A stretch of 64,000 bases of DNA from Rheum nobile. Its lineage: Eukaryota > Streptophyta > Magnoliopsida > Caryophyllales > Polygonaceae. The notes below the pieces were generated by a model. It saw only the letters and a program-made list of their open reading frames with translations, had not been told where the DNA came from and did no database searches. Shown piece after piece: positions 22,701-33,423 of this stretch (the first letter of the stretch is position 1; each line of letters begins with the position of its first letter). The position numbers were made by a program, and so were the translations under genes. The stretch is from positions 1,823,001 through 1,887,000 of the forward strand of contig WOAB01000593.1 in NCBI GenBank assembly GCA_027886185.1, written 5' to 3'.

Positions 22701-25700
22701 ATTTAAACTTCACTGTTCTTTCTTTCATTCAGTACGTACTCTGTCTTTTTGCATTATAATTCAGTTATTTTATTATAGAAGTAGTCATACATAGAAATTC
22801 GTGGATTTGTGATTATTACTGAAAGTAACTCTTGTAGTTCATTTTTCGTTGTGCTGTACTTTAAAGATTTGTTCTCAATAGGACACTGATGCAAACCCAG
22901 ATTATATATTTTATTAGTTTTATTTATTATTTTTCTTTTTCTGGTTAGTTTGTTTGAGTTTCCAGATTTCCACTTCCTAGTTCTTAGGCACTTTCCCACT
23001 TTCTCCATTTCCTCTATGTTTTCCATTATCTACATTATTATCATTATTTTGTTTTAGGATTTAGTTATTTGTTTATCCATTATAAAAGGAGGCTGCACAT
23101 CTTGTAATTGGTAGACTTGATTATGAATTGAATATATCACAAAATTGGAGATTCTCCACCAAATTCCAGTGTGTTAGATTCTAGCACTCAGTGGTCTCCT
23201 TAGGGTGAGATCCTTGCCCTAAGTGGTTTCTATCAGACTTCATTACTAAAAGTCTAAAATACACATATATTCTCTATTTCAGGTGCTTAGAGATGATTCC
23301 CTCCCTCTCTGCATGGCTGACAAGGTACATGATGTCAACTTGGGTGACTCAGCTGAAGATAATACGGCTGCCCCAGCAACCAGTGAGAGTCAGACAAACC
23401 CTGCTTTTGGTTCAGGCAGCAGATCAGCTGTAGGTAGAGCCTCAGATTCAACAGAATTTCGTACTGCTGGTCCTTTTGGTTCAAGGGGTGCAATGTCCTT
23501 TGCTGCAGCTGCTATGGCTGGGCTTGCATCCTCAAATGGAAGGGGACTAAGGGCAGCCAGAGATAGACATGGACGTCTACTTAATGGTTCAAGTGACTCC
23601 CCTAGACTGATATTTTCTGCAGGTGGAAAGCAGCTAAACCGAAACCTGACCATCTACCAGGCCATCCAGCGGCAGCTAGTAATGGATGAAGATGATGATG
23701 TACGGTATAACGTTAATGACTATGTAAATAGTGATGGAAGCAGGTTGTGGGGTGACATATATACTATTACTTACCAGAAGGTGGAGACTCAGTCCTCACC
23801 TGGATTACAAGGTTCTAGTGCTCAATCAAAGTCCAAATCTGGTGGAGCTCCTTGTTTGACTTCTGATGCTAGTTCATATCGGACATCGCTTCTAGATAGC
23901 ATTTTGCATGGGGATCTCCCTTGTGACATGGAAAAGACAAATCCAACTTATAGTATACTAGCACTGTTGCGTGTACTAGAGGGGTTGAATCAACTTGGAC
24001 CGCGTTTGAGAGTTCAATCTATTTGTGATAAATTTGCTGAAGGGATGATTTCTTGTCTTGATGAATTGAGTACAAGAGGACTCAGAGTCCCTCCTGAAGA
24101 ATTTGTTAATAGTAAGCTTACCCCAAAGCTTGCACGACAAATCCAGGATCCTCTTGCATTATGTAGTGGTAGTCTTCCTTCATGGTGTTACCAGCTGACT
24201 AAAGCATGCCCATTTTTGTTCCCGTTTGAGACTCGGAGGCAGTTTTTTTACTCTACTGCTTTTGGATTGTCACGTGCTTTATCTTGGCTTCAGCAGCAGC
24301 AGGGTGCTGATGGACAAGGATCCTCAAATGATAGAGAGGTTAGGATTGGTAGACTACAACGGCAAAAAGTTCGTGTATCCCGTAATCGTATTTTAGATTC
24401 TGCTGCAAAGGTCATGGAAATGTATTCTGGCCAAAAGGCTGTACTTGAGGTAGAATATTTTGGTGAGGTGGGGACAGGATTGGGTCCTACTCTGGAGTTT
24501 TATACCCTTTTGAGTCATGACCTGCAAAAGGCTGATTTGGGGATGTGGAGGAATTCTTCATTGGAGAAATCATCTGTACAAAAAGATGGCGATGATCTGA
24601 ACAAGGACGGGACATCTGATACTGGCAATCTGATTCGGGCTCCTCTTGGCTTGTTTCCCCGCCCTTGGCCTCAAAATTCTGATTCTTCTGATGGTAGCCA
24701 ATTCTCCAAAGTTATTGACTACTTCCGGCTGCTTGGACGGGTTATCGCGAAGGCTCTTCAAGATGGACGACTTTTGGACCTACCATTATCCACAGCATTT
24801 TATAAGCTTGTTGTTGGTCAAGTAAGCTGTCTGGTCTGCTATTTGGTTGGTAGAATATTTATGGTGGATTTTTCCAATCTTAATACAATTCCTATTCTTA
24901 AAATGCAATATAATGAATTTTACTTGTTTCTGTGTTTTCTGATGGATAAAACCTGTGACATCTGCAGGAACTTGATTTGCATGACATCCTTTCTTTTGAT
25001 TATGAGTTTGGGAAAGTGTTGCAAGAACTACAGGCATTGGTCTTTCGCAAACAATATTTAGAATCAATAGGTAGTGACAACCCTGAAGCAATTGCTGAAC
25101 TGCAATTCCGTGGAGCATCGCTTGAGGATCTTTGTTTTGATTTCACATTACCTGGATATCCTGATTACATATTGAAATCAGGAGAAGAGAATGTAACATT
25201 CGACAACTTGATTATCTATGCCTTTTTGTTCAATTAAAAGTTTTAATCCGATATAATTTACTGGGACTGTCAGTAACTTCATGTTCACTTTCTAGGTGGA
25301 TATTCACAACCTGGGAGAGTATATCTCGTTGGTGGTAGATGCCACCGTAAGGAGTGGAATAGTGCAGCAATTGGAAGCATTCAGGGCAGGTTTTAATGAG
25401 GTAACTCACTTGAGTTATATAATTCCTCCTTGCTGAGTGCTCCCCTTGGTTTTTTCGTTTTGGAGGAAAAATGGGGATAATTGTTTTAGCATGAACTGCA
25501 TACTCCAAAGTTCAGATCTATGCCCTAGATTGCACAATTCTTCCTTCTAGATTGAGGCAACTATATGCAACTTCCTATCTTATATGTTCCTGCTTATTCG
25601 AAGAGAATAGTAGTGCAGTTGGCTAGGACCAAGAACAATCAATTGTTAATTAGTTTCATGGATAGAATCATTGATTAACTGAATCAGCTGTATCCATCAA

Positions 25701-26879
25701 AAGTCCAAGAGTTTAGGAAGTACATTTCTGCATGACAAATGATGTGTCAGGCGTGATGATACATGTGTCAAATATGCCATTACATTTATCCTGTTCTCTG
25801 GTAGGCAATCATATTGGGGTATCTATATGACATGTTTTATTGTGATGCTCTGAAAATCAGGTCTTTGACATATCCTGTTTACAAATATTCTCACCAAATG
25901 AGCTGGACTGCTTAGTTTGTGGCCTTAGAGAGTTATGGAAGGTATTTCTGCATTTTATATTATTTGCTTGGGGATTCATCATTTTGAACTTGATACATGG
26001 AAAGTGTTATATGCTCTTTAATTATTGTGTTTATAGGCGGAGACTCTTGTTGATCACATAAAATTTGATCACGGGTACACTGCAAAGAGCCCTGCAATTT
26101 TGAATGTATGTGATTTGTGCTCCCTCTTTTTGTGAATGGGTTATCTTTTGCACATTCACTTATTAGATTGGCTTTTTATAAACTTGACTTGCATCTTCCT
26201 TCTTCAGTTACTTGAGATCATGGGAGAATTTACACCAGAGCAACAGCGGGCATTTTGCCAATTTGTCACCGGTGCACCTCGTCTACCAACTGGTGGTTTG
26301 GCTGTTCTTAATCCGAAGTTGACCATTGTTAGAAAGGTATTTTCAAGATACCTTCTGTTTTGTTATATTCCATCCTCTTGCAGAGAAATTTTGTACTTGA
26401 CTCACTTTTGTTTCATGCTATCTGTGCATCAGCATTCTTCGACGTCAAATGCGGCAACCAGTGGTCCTGGGGCTTCTGAGGCTGTAGATGATGATTTGCC
26501 CAGTGTCATGACATGCGCTAATTATCTTAAGCTTCCCCCATATTCCACTAAGGTATGAGATCTTGATTGGAGTACCGTCATATTACTATTATGTATTAAG
26601 AGTGTATATTATCATCACATTACCAAAATGTATTAAGAGAGTATATTATCGGCTTAAAAAATATAATATGTAATTATATTTATTTTTTGGTCGATCAGGA
26701 AGTCACGTGAGCAAGAGTGTATATTATCATCACATTACCATAATGTATTAAGAGAGTATATTATCGTCTTCAAAAAGATAATATGTAATTATATTTATTT
26801 TTTGGTCGATCAGGAAGTCATGTACAAGAAGTTGCTCTATGCGATCAATGAAGGACAGGGGTCCTTTGATTTGTCATAA
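16765..26879 (+). CDS. UPL3: HECT-type E3 ubiquitin ligase, UPL3/KAKTUS orthologue
   Basis: The gene has seventeen coding exons: 16765-17652, 17900-18010, 18102-18218, 18327-18497, 18805-18966, 20048-20296, 20374-20495, 20590-22024, 22334-22429, 23283-24821, 24968-25192, 25296-25400, 25861-25941, 26037-26105, 26208-26336, 26433-26552, 26814-26879. They sum to 5,685 bp, 1,894 residues, close to Arabidopsis UPL3. The start METRSRKRAE matches the family. In order come a Ser/Arg-rich N-terminus, armadillo-like repeats (about 140-500), an acidic stretch (exon 9) and the HECT domain from about residue 1500, with the catalytic Cys in VMTCANYLKLPPYS at about residue 1861 and Phe fourth from the end (GSFDLS). 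HECT ligases form a thioester with ubiquitin and pass it to substrates; Arabidopsis UPL3 is known to limit trichome endoreduplication and to target GL3/EGL3. All junctions are GT-AG except intron 8 (GC-AG). No inactivating change is seen. Confidence 0.96.
18587..18757. mobile_element. Tourist-like MITE in UPL3 intron 4
   Basis: The ends GGGTGTTTGG and, inverted, GGCCCTGTTTGG, followed on both sides by a related AGCGGTAG word, form imperfect terminal inverted repeats. The flanking 3-bp TAA is present on both sides, as in PIF/Harbinger insertions. The element is about 171 bp and has no coding capacity. It lies wholly inside the intron and leaves both splice sites intact. Confidence 0.75.
19845..20075 (+). 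repeat. Tandem duplication across the exon 6 acceptor of UPL3
   Basis: About 123 bp is present twice (19845-19952 and 19969-20075), beginning AATGTCTGGCAT and including TTATCTGAAGGATGCTCTCC, the polypyrimidine tract, the acceptor and the first bases of exon 6. The true acceptor precedes 20048. The upstream copy has its own TTTTTAG before 19926, but the next codons read Ile-Phe-stop because that copy has an extra T. Confidence 0.9.
22890..23270 (+). repeat. LTR-like remnant in UPL3 intron 9 (uncertain)
   Basis: The stretch holds ATTATAAAAGGAGGC (TATA-like, near 23080), then TTGTAATTGG and TGAATTGAATAT, and then a tract with CTTAGGGTGAGATCCTTGCC. This succession is common in plant Copia or small LTRs. 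No paired ends or target duplication could be found, so this may be ordinary intron sequence. Confidence 0.3.
26585..26822 (+). repeat. 115-bp tandem duplication across the exon 17 acceptor of UPL3
   Basis: A unit beginning GTATTAAGAG and ending TTTTTTGGTCGATCAGGAAGTCA occurs twice, 115 bp apart, with a third partial copy of its start. Both copies include a full acceptor. The second is the true one (exon from 26814, Glu-Val-Met-Tyr). The first opens at 26699 with Glu-Val-Thr-stop. Confidence 0.92.
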
Positions 26880-27834
26880 AGGCACCTTTTGTGGTAATTT
26901 TGGATTCTGAAGGCAGGATTGTACTCCTGAGCAGAAGTAAGCTTGAAACATTCTTCTGTGAGTATTTTTCTTGGAACGGTTTAAGTGAAGCGCCGGGATG
27001 TTGCCAAATTTGTTCTGTATAACTGTATATTTTCATATTGCATTTCCTTTTTGTGGGGAGTGGGGCTGTGAGAATGGTGGGGATGTGGTGCATATGTAAA
27101 TAAGTAGGCACAAGTCCATGATCAACAATGCTTTCAACGTTTCGTTTCCTGCGCTTGTTATGTCAGGTTTTCTAACTGCGACTACTCTGTTTGTGGCACG
27201 GCAGGTCCAGGTTTAAGATGCTAGCATCCCCAGTAGATATGTGTTACGGAAGTAGTTAAGCAGGGAAGAGCTGTGCTGGAGTTACTACTTACCAACAAGT
27301 GTGGGGGCATTTGATTCGGGGCTAGAAGGATGGAGGCTCTCCTGGATTCGTGAATTCAGAGGGCATCTGTAATTACTTTTGCAATTGATATTTCCTTAAT
27401 ATTGGTTTTTCTCTGTCTGAAGGAATTTATGGTTATGATCTGAAATAGAGAAACAAGGTATTGGATGTGAATGATGGAAGAATAAATGACTTTGATGCCC
27501 GTCTGTGTTTCTTGAATTGCCCGTTTCGGTCCAAGTTGCTGGCAGTCTAGTGATAATGAGTGGTTCAATTACAGTCACAGGCTTCACGTTCCTTTTTGTG
27601 ACTGAATGCATACCGTAGTGTAGCACCATTAACACCAGCTTGTTTTGCCCATGCTGTTTTAGCTCAATTATATATTTGCAAAACCCGAAGAAATGCAGTA
27701 AACTTGTGCTGTACAAGTTGTATATGTTGCCTTTATATTGGTAGATCTCGTAGCTTCATTCATCTCCCATTGTCTTGCCGAGTAGCAGTATACATAAATA
27801 CTAGGGAAAATAAATTAAATATATCCCAATCTTT
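26880..27834 (+). other. 3' untranslated region and downstream flank of UPL3
   Basis: There is no further coding exon and no convincing ORF. The sequence is T-rich and non-repetitive to about 27780, in keeping with a 3' UTR followed by unique flank. I cannot place the polyadenylation site; several AATAAA-like words are weak. Confidence 0.5.
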
Positions 27835-28180
27835 GATGCGTGTACAAAATCAACTTAACATTTAAAGTGGTAAAAAATAACCTAAACTAACTATACATCT
27901 TACGAAAGTAACACCAAAGTGCCCAAACTTAACTATACATCTTAAAAAAGTAACACCAAAACTTTTTGAGGTTAAAATAACGTCCCAAACTATAAAAGAA
28001 CATCCAAAATTTATACAGTTCTCACATTAACCACCATTTTTTAGATTTTATTAATAAAAACACCCAACTTTATTAATACAAGTTATTCAAGTGACACCAA
28101 CTTTTTTTAGGTCATTTTTTTTTAAAAAAATCACCCATATTTTATACATTCTTCCCAAAAATCACCGCTTGAATTCATCC
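27835..28180 (+). repeat. Left member of an inverted repeat block
   Basis: An AT-rich block of loosely repeated words (AAGTAACACCAAA, CTATACATCTTA twice about 48 bp apart, AAAAAATCACCCATATTTTATACA, AAAAATCACCGC). The reverse complement of the same words (TAAAATATGGGT, GGTGATTTTTGTGA, TTTTGGTGT) makes up 32700-33090. The two blocks therefore face each other around the LINE. Confidence 0.6.
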
Positions 28181-28515
28181 AGAATTTGATTGTTTTCGCT
28201 AACCAAATGAAATGTATGCACTGTTGGTGTAGGCTTTGGTTGATGACCACGACTGTACAAATTAAAACCTTATAAGGATATTCATAGGAAAAAACACTAA
28301 GTTGGAAGAACATTTGTTATGAAACTATATCTGTAAAGGAGGAAAACAGTCCTTATCTGGCTGAACAAAAACAAAACCTAGATGAACCAACTAAAAATAA
28401 GGGAATTAAACCTCCTTTATCTATTACATCCATTAAAAACATTACTCTACTTAGAAATGATATTAAGTCCCCTAGATGTCTTATGATATGGGGCAAAATT
28501 AAAATTAATTTTTTT

Positions 28516-29268
28516 ATGAAGATCACAACCTGTAATTGTCGTGGAATAGGGAATAAAACTTTCTGGATGGATGTTGAATCCTTCTGCAAAATTGAACGAA
28601 CTCAATTAATTGCACTCTTTGAAACAAGAACAAACAAATAACCAAGTGAAAAAGTATGGAAAAAGCGGGATTTGATCAATTCTACTATGTCCCGGCTACG
28701 GGTTTCTCAGGTGGCATTTGTGTAATGTGGAAGACCTACCAACTTACAAATGAAATTCTCGAAATTGACCAAATTGAAACAAGATTTATTAGTATCAAGT
28801 ATACAAACCTGCTCACGAACATAAAACTTATGTTAATCCTAACTTATGCTCCCCCAAATGAATCTGTAAAGAATGTGTTCTGGGACAAACTCATTTATTA
28901 AAAATTGCTCTCTTTCGTGCATTATTATGGGAGATCTGAACGAAATACAAGACCCATCTGAAAAATTAGGTGGGTTAATACCACCCTTGACAAAATTTGC
29001 AAGATTACGACATTTTAAGAATGAATGTGAACTACTGGAGACCCCTATTAAAGGAAACATCTATACCTGGCGAAAGAACATAACAGAAATAGATAACATA
29101 TATGAAAAACTGGATATGGTTCTTATTCATCACCAGATCCTTTAATGGTACCCTGATATCTGTACTAAACACTTTGCTTTTACCAGCTCAGACCACTGTC
29201 CCATCTCTATCGAGCTTGACTCATCAATATCCTTTAAAAATCAGCCGTTTAAATTTGAAAAAATATGG
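28516..29268 (+). pseudogene. LINE endonuclease domain, broken
   Basis: TCNCRGIGNKTF at the start, ATGFSGGICVMWK, then IIMGDLNEIQDPSEKLGG and SSDHCPISIEL at the end are the successive motifs of an APE-type endonuclease, including GDLNE and SDHCP with the catalytic Asp and His. The frame is broken by stops and a frameshift near 28640, 28900 and 29143. The enzyme would nick target DNA to prime reverse transcription. Confidence 0.85.
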
Positions 29269-31260
29269 ATGATCAGAAATGACTTTAGAAATGTTGTTAA
29301 ACAAGCTTGGAGAACTAACTATCATGGATCTAGATTGTATAATCTTGTATTCAAAACAAAATTACTTAAGAAACATGCCAAGATTTGGAATAAAAGTACA
29401 TTTGGAAATGTATTTACTCAATTACAAACTATAGAAAAACAACTATTTGAAATCCAAACTGAGATCTATACTCACCCTACAAATGATCTCATTAAAAAAC
29501 AAATAAGAATCATAGAAAAAAAGAAAAAACTTCTTTGTTTCCAGAAAATTTACTGGAACCAAAGGGCTAAAGTTAAGCACATCAAATTAACTAATACAAA
29601 TGCTAGCTATTTTCACAAAATAGCAAGTGGAAGAAGAAATAGAAAAATTATAAAAGAATTTAAAACACAAGAAGGAACAAGTATTATTGGAGAAGAAAAC
29701 ATTAGAAATGAAATCAGAAATGATTTCATTAAAAGGTTCAGAAGTGAGAATATGAACCAAAGACTACTCCAGGAAAATCTTGAATTAATTCAGCCTGAAA
29801 TCTCTACAGAGGACAATTTAGAATTAATAAGAAACGTATCCAATGAAGAAATTAAGAAGGTTGTCTTTAACATTGACCCGGATAAATCATCGGGTCCTGA
29901 TGGTATGACAACAGAATTCTACCAAAAATATTGTGACATTGTAGGTCCTTCTGTTATTCAAGCAGTTAAAAGCTTTTTTCTTTCCGGGAAATTGCTCAAA
30001 CAAATAAATCACACATTTATCTCTTTGATTCCAAAATGTGACAATCCGAACTCTACCAATCACTATAGACCCATAAGTCTTTGCTCTATAATTTATAAGA
30101 TTATTTCGAAGATCATAACAACAAGACTTAAAGGAACCATGGAAAAATTAATTCACCCCCTTCAGGGTGCCTTTGTTGCTAACATAGCCATTCAAGATAA
30201 TATCTTGATTGCCCATGAAATCTTTCACTCATTTAAATCGAAAAAAGGAACTGAAGGTTTCATTGCCCTAAAATTAGATATGGAAAAAGCATATGATAGA
30301 ATTGAATGGAACTTCATCATTAAATTCATGGAAAAGTTTGGATTCCATGAAAATTTATCAACTGTATAAAAGAAGACATTACAACGGTATCCTTCTCGGT
30401 GCTTGTAAACAACAGACCTACAGAAATATTTAAACCATCAAGAGGACTTCGACATGGTGACCCCCTTTCCCCTTCCTTGTTTATTTTAGGATCTAAAATC
30501 CTTGTTAGAAAACTCCAAAAAGCTTCAGAAAGACATCGAAATCCTCTAGGATTTCAAATCACTCAACAAGGATCACGAATTCCGTTCTTGGCTTTTGCGG
30601 ATGACATTGTGATCTTCTCAAAAGCTAAATAGGAAAACTGCAAGGAAATCAAGGATATTATTGATGAATATTGCAAAATCTCAGGACAAAAAGTAAATTT
30701 TCACAAATCGGCTTTTCAAGTCACAAAAAAGGTTACCAATCAAAAGAAATTAGCAATACAAGGTATTCTCACAATCACAAATATGATATCTCTCGAAAAA
30801 TATCTTGGTTGCCCTATCATTAATGGTAGAGTAAACTCGAATACCTTTGTTGATCTCTTAATTAGAACCCAACAACAATTTTCTAAATGAAAAGCAAACT
30901 CTCTTTCCCAAGCAGGAAGAACAACACTAATAAAAACCAATATGGCATCAAGACCAAACTATCTTATGCAAAGTCTTATGTTACCTACACACACACAATG
31001 AACTTGACAAGTTAAATAGATCTTTCTTTTGGAACAAAGACAGCTCTTATAAACCTCTTATAGGTTGGGAAAAAATATGTAAACCGACACAACAAGGAGG
31101 TCTTGGACTGAGAAAATCAAAGGACATGAATAAAGCCCTACAATTCAAATTACTATGGAAAATCTTAGCAAAACCGAATAATTACCGGGTCAGAGTTGTT
31201 ACTGAAAAATACTTGAAAACAATCCATATATTTCATTACGAGAAAAAAGGAAATTGCTCT
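29269..31260 (+). pseudogene. LINE reverse transcriptase, broken
   Basis: A 366-codon open stretch (29269-30369) has the finger motifs (DPDKSSGPDGMTTEFYQKY, ISLIPKCDNPNSTNHYRPIS, LDMEKAYDRIEW). After a frameshift, 30399-30632 carries GLRHGDPLSPSLFIL and the catalytic LAFADDIVIFSKAK, ending in a stop. The thumb region to 31260 is in pieces. The catalytic FADD is unaltered. Confidence 0.9.
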
Positions 31261-31275
31261 TGACAATGGTCCAAA

Positions 31276-31969
31276 ATGATTGAACTCATGGATGAATTCA
31301 AATCTGGACTAATTTGGCAAGTTGGTAATGGCAGAACAATCAAATTCTGGTCGGATAATTGGGTCTCTAACACCCCGTTATGTGATATCATAAACACACA
31401 ATCAATCGTGAATAAGGATGCCCTGGTAGCTGATTTTATGTTGCCAAATAAAACCTGGAATAAGGACCTAATAGAACAATGTTTACCACATGATTTAGCC
31501 AAAAAAATAACCTCTATCCCAATACCTTTAAATGAGATTCATGATAGAATGTACTGGAAAACTAGCAAAAATGGTTGGTTTTCTACGAATTCTGCTATGG
31601 AATTAATTAACAGAAACAAGAGATACACTGCTTATGATTCTTCATGGATCTGGAAGATGGACACATATCCCAAAGTTAAAAAACTTTATATGGAAAATAA
31701 TGAAAAACAGACTCCCAACAAAAGCTAGATTAGCAGAAAAAGGTATAGCAATCCCCGAGGGTTGTATCCGTTGTAATGCTCAATTGGAGGATTTGAATCA
31801 TCTCCTATTCCAATGTAACCACACCATAAAAACAATAGAAAAAATGAATTATTATACCTATGGTATCATTACATCCCTAAACATAGGAAACAAAGAAATC
31901 AATGAAATCATTGAGGAAATTCGACAAAAAATTGATAGATCACAATTTACAGAATTAACGGTCTCTTAG
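31276..31969 (+). pseudogene. LINE C-terminal zinc-binding (zf-RVT) region
   Basis: The open stretches 31276-31728 and 31634-31969 overlap in different frames. The second has KGIAIPEGCIRCNAQLEDLN followed by HLLFQC, giving the CxxC...H...C pattern of the zf-RVT domain that follows reverse transcriptase in plant LINEs. A stop and a frame change separate it from the RNase H further on. Confidence 0.75.
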
Positions 31970-32137
31970 TGGGGAATTTGGTTTTATAGAAACCAACAAA
32001 GCTTTGGAAGAATAAACGATGATGCCGATTCCATAAAGGATGTACCAATCTATATTAAGAAACAAATTGAGAATTGGAATAAGACGAAGAGTTGGAACCC
32101 TGACTGCTTAGCAGAGGACAGACAAAAAACACATAGA

Positions 32138-32638
32138 ATGAACAATGTTAGACGACCAATAAAGAAATGGAAAAAACCACTGAATAACATTATTAAAATC
32201 AATACAAATGGATCGACCAAAACTAATGGTGAATCTAGCTTTGGCTACATTTTCAGGAACCAAACGGGTCAACCAATCTTCCTCTTTGGGGATAAATGTG
32301 GTATCTCAACCCCTCTAAAAACAGAAACACTTGTAGTAAGAAATGCCCTGGTAAAGGCCTATGAATTAGGCATTACCGACATTCAACTTGAATGCGATAA
32401 CCTTACCATTGTGAATGTTCTTAATCAAATCTGGCACTGTCCATGGGATATTGAAATGTTAATTTCGGATATCCTGTGTGTTTTACAACTGTTTTCTTCA
32501 GTGCAGATTTTTCATGTCTTCCGAGAAACAAACGTGGTGGCCGACTTCATTGCAAAGACGGTCCAACAGAGTTCCTTGGAAGATATTCTAGCTAGTCTAG
32601 AATTTGTAATTCTCATCCGTAAGGATGCTATAGACTGA
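32138..32638 (+). pseudogene. LINE RNase H domain with changed first catalytic residue
   Basis: This 166-codon frame has the RNase H signature of plant L1 elements: INTNGSTKTNGESSFGYIF, TETLVVRNAL and LECDNLTIVNVLN, with VFRETNVVADFIAK near the end. The first catalytic Asp of the family (INTDG) is Asn here. The other acidic positions look present. It is the terminal domain of the element. Confidence 0.8.
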
Positions 32639-32699
32639 GAAACCGTCTCTTTTGTGGTTTCCAGTCTAATTTTTACCTAATCCAAAAAAAAGTGCAAAT

Positions 32700-33090
32700 T
32701 TTTTAGATCAAAATTAATCCCAAAATTTTAAAAAGTCACACATATTATATACTTTTATCACAAAAACCACAACTTCGCAAAAATGTGTATAGATTTTTTT
32801 TTTGCAAAGTGGGTGGTTTTGTGAATAAATTTTGAAAAGTGGTGATTTTTGTGAAAAGGGTATAAAATATGGGTAGTTTTTTGAAAATTTGTGCTTAATT
32901 TTGACCTCAAAACTTTTGGTGTCTCTTTGTTAACATGTATAAATAAGGTTGAGTGTTTTTGTGAATAAATTTTAAACAGTGGTGATTTTTGTGAGATAAA
33001 TATTAAATATGGGTGATTATCTGAAATGTTGAGCTTAATTTCGACCTTTAAAAAATATGGTGTTATTTTTTGGCGGTTGGTTTTGCATCG
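32700..33090 (-). repeat. Right member of the inverted repeat block
   Basis: AT-rich, with two tandem-like passages each holding GTGAATAAATTTT, AGTGGTGATTTTTGTGA, then TAAAATATGGGT or TTAAATATGGGT, then TTTTGGTGT. It is the inverted counterpart of 27835-28180, only moderately conserved. Confidence 0.6.
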
Positions 33091-33423
33091 CATAAAATTT
33101 GTTCTCGCACCACACTTATAAGCTACTATGTAGTGCAATAAAAAAAATATTTCTTATGCATTACTATCTCACGCATAAGAATTATTTTTTTAGTTCTTTT
33201 TAAACTTTTTTAAAATATTAAACCAGTGATGATCTGGATAAACCTAACGTCACATTTATGCGCTACACAAACGGTCAAAACTTATGCGCTACACAGTAGC
33301 ACATAAGTTCAAACGTTAAAAAACGCAACAATCGAATTTCTGACAGTTGCGTATTTGTGGGTATATATATGTGATCCTACATGGATGGCAATCCAACAAA
33401 TTTGAAATCACAAAATTGAGAAA
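33091..33423 (+). other. Upstream region of the MULE transposase gene
   Basis: It contains an inverted word pair, ACTTATGCGCTAC and GTAGCACATAAGT, at 33278-33310, and a second similar passage (ACTTATAAGCTACTATGTAGTG) near 33115. GGGTATATATATGTG at about 33358 is a fitting TATA box for the transposase start at 33424. Confidence 0.5.

Larger units (their letters stand above)
28186..32690 (+). mobile_element. L1-type non-LTR retrotransposon (LINE), decayed
   Basis: An endonuclease, a reverse transcriptase with FADD, a zinc-binding reverse transcriptase-associated domain and an RNase H follow in the order of plant L1 elements, with several frame breaks. ORF1 is absent, so the copy seems 5' truncated; the start given is approximate. 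The 3' end is near CCAAAAAAAA at 32682-32690, a short poly(A). I could not identify a target duplication. Confidence 0.85.
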
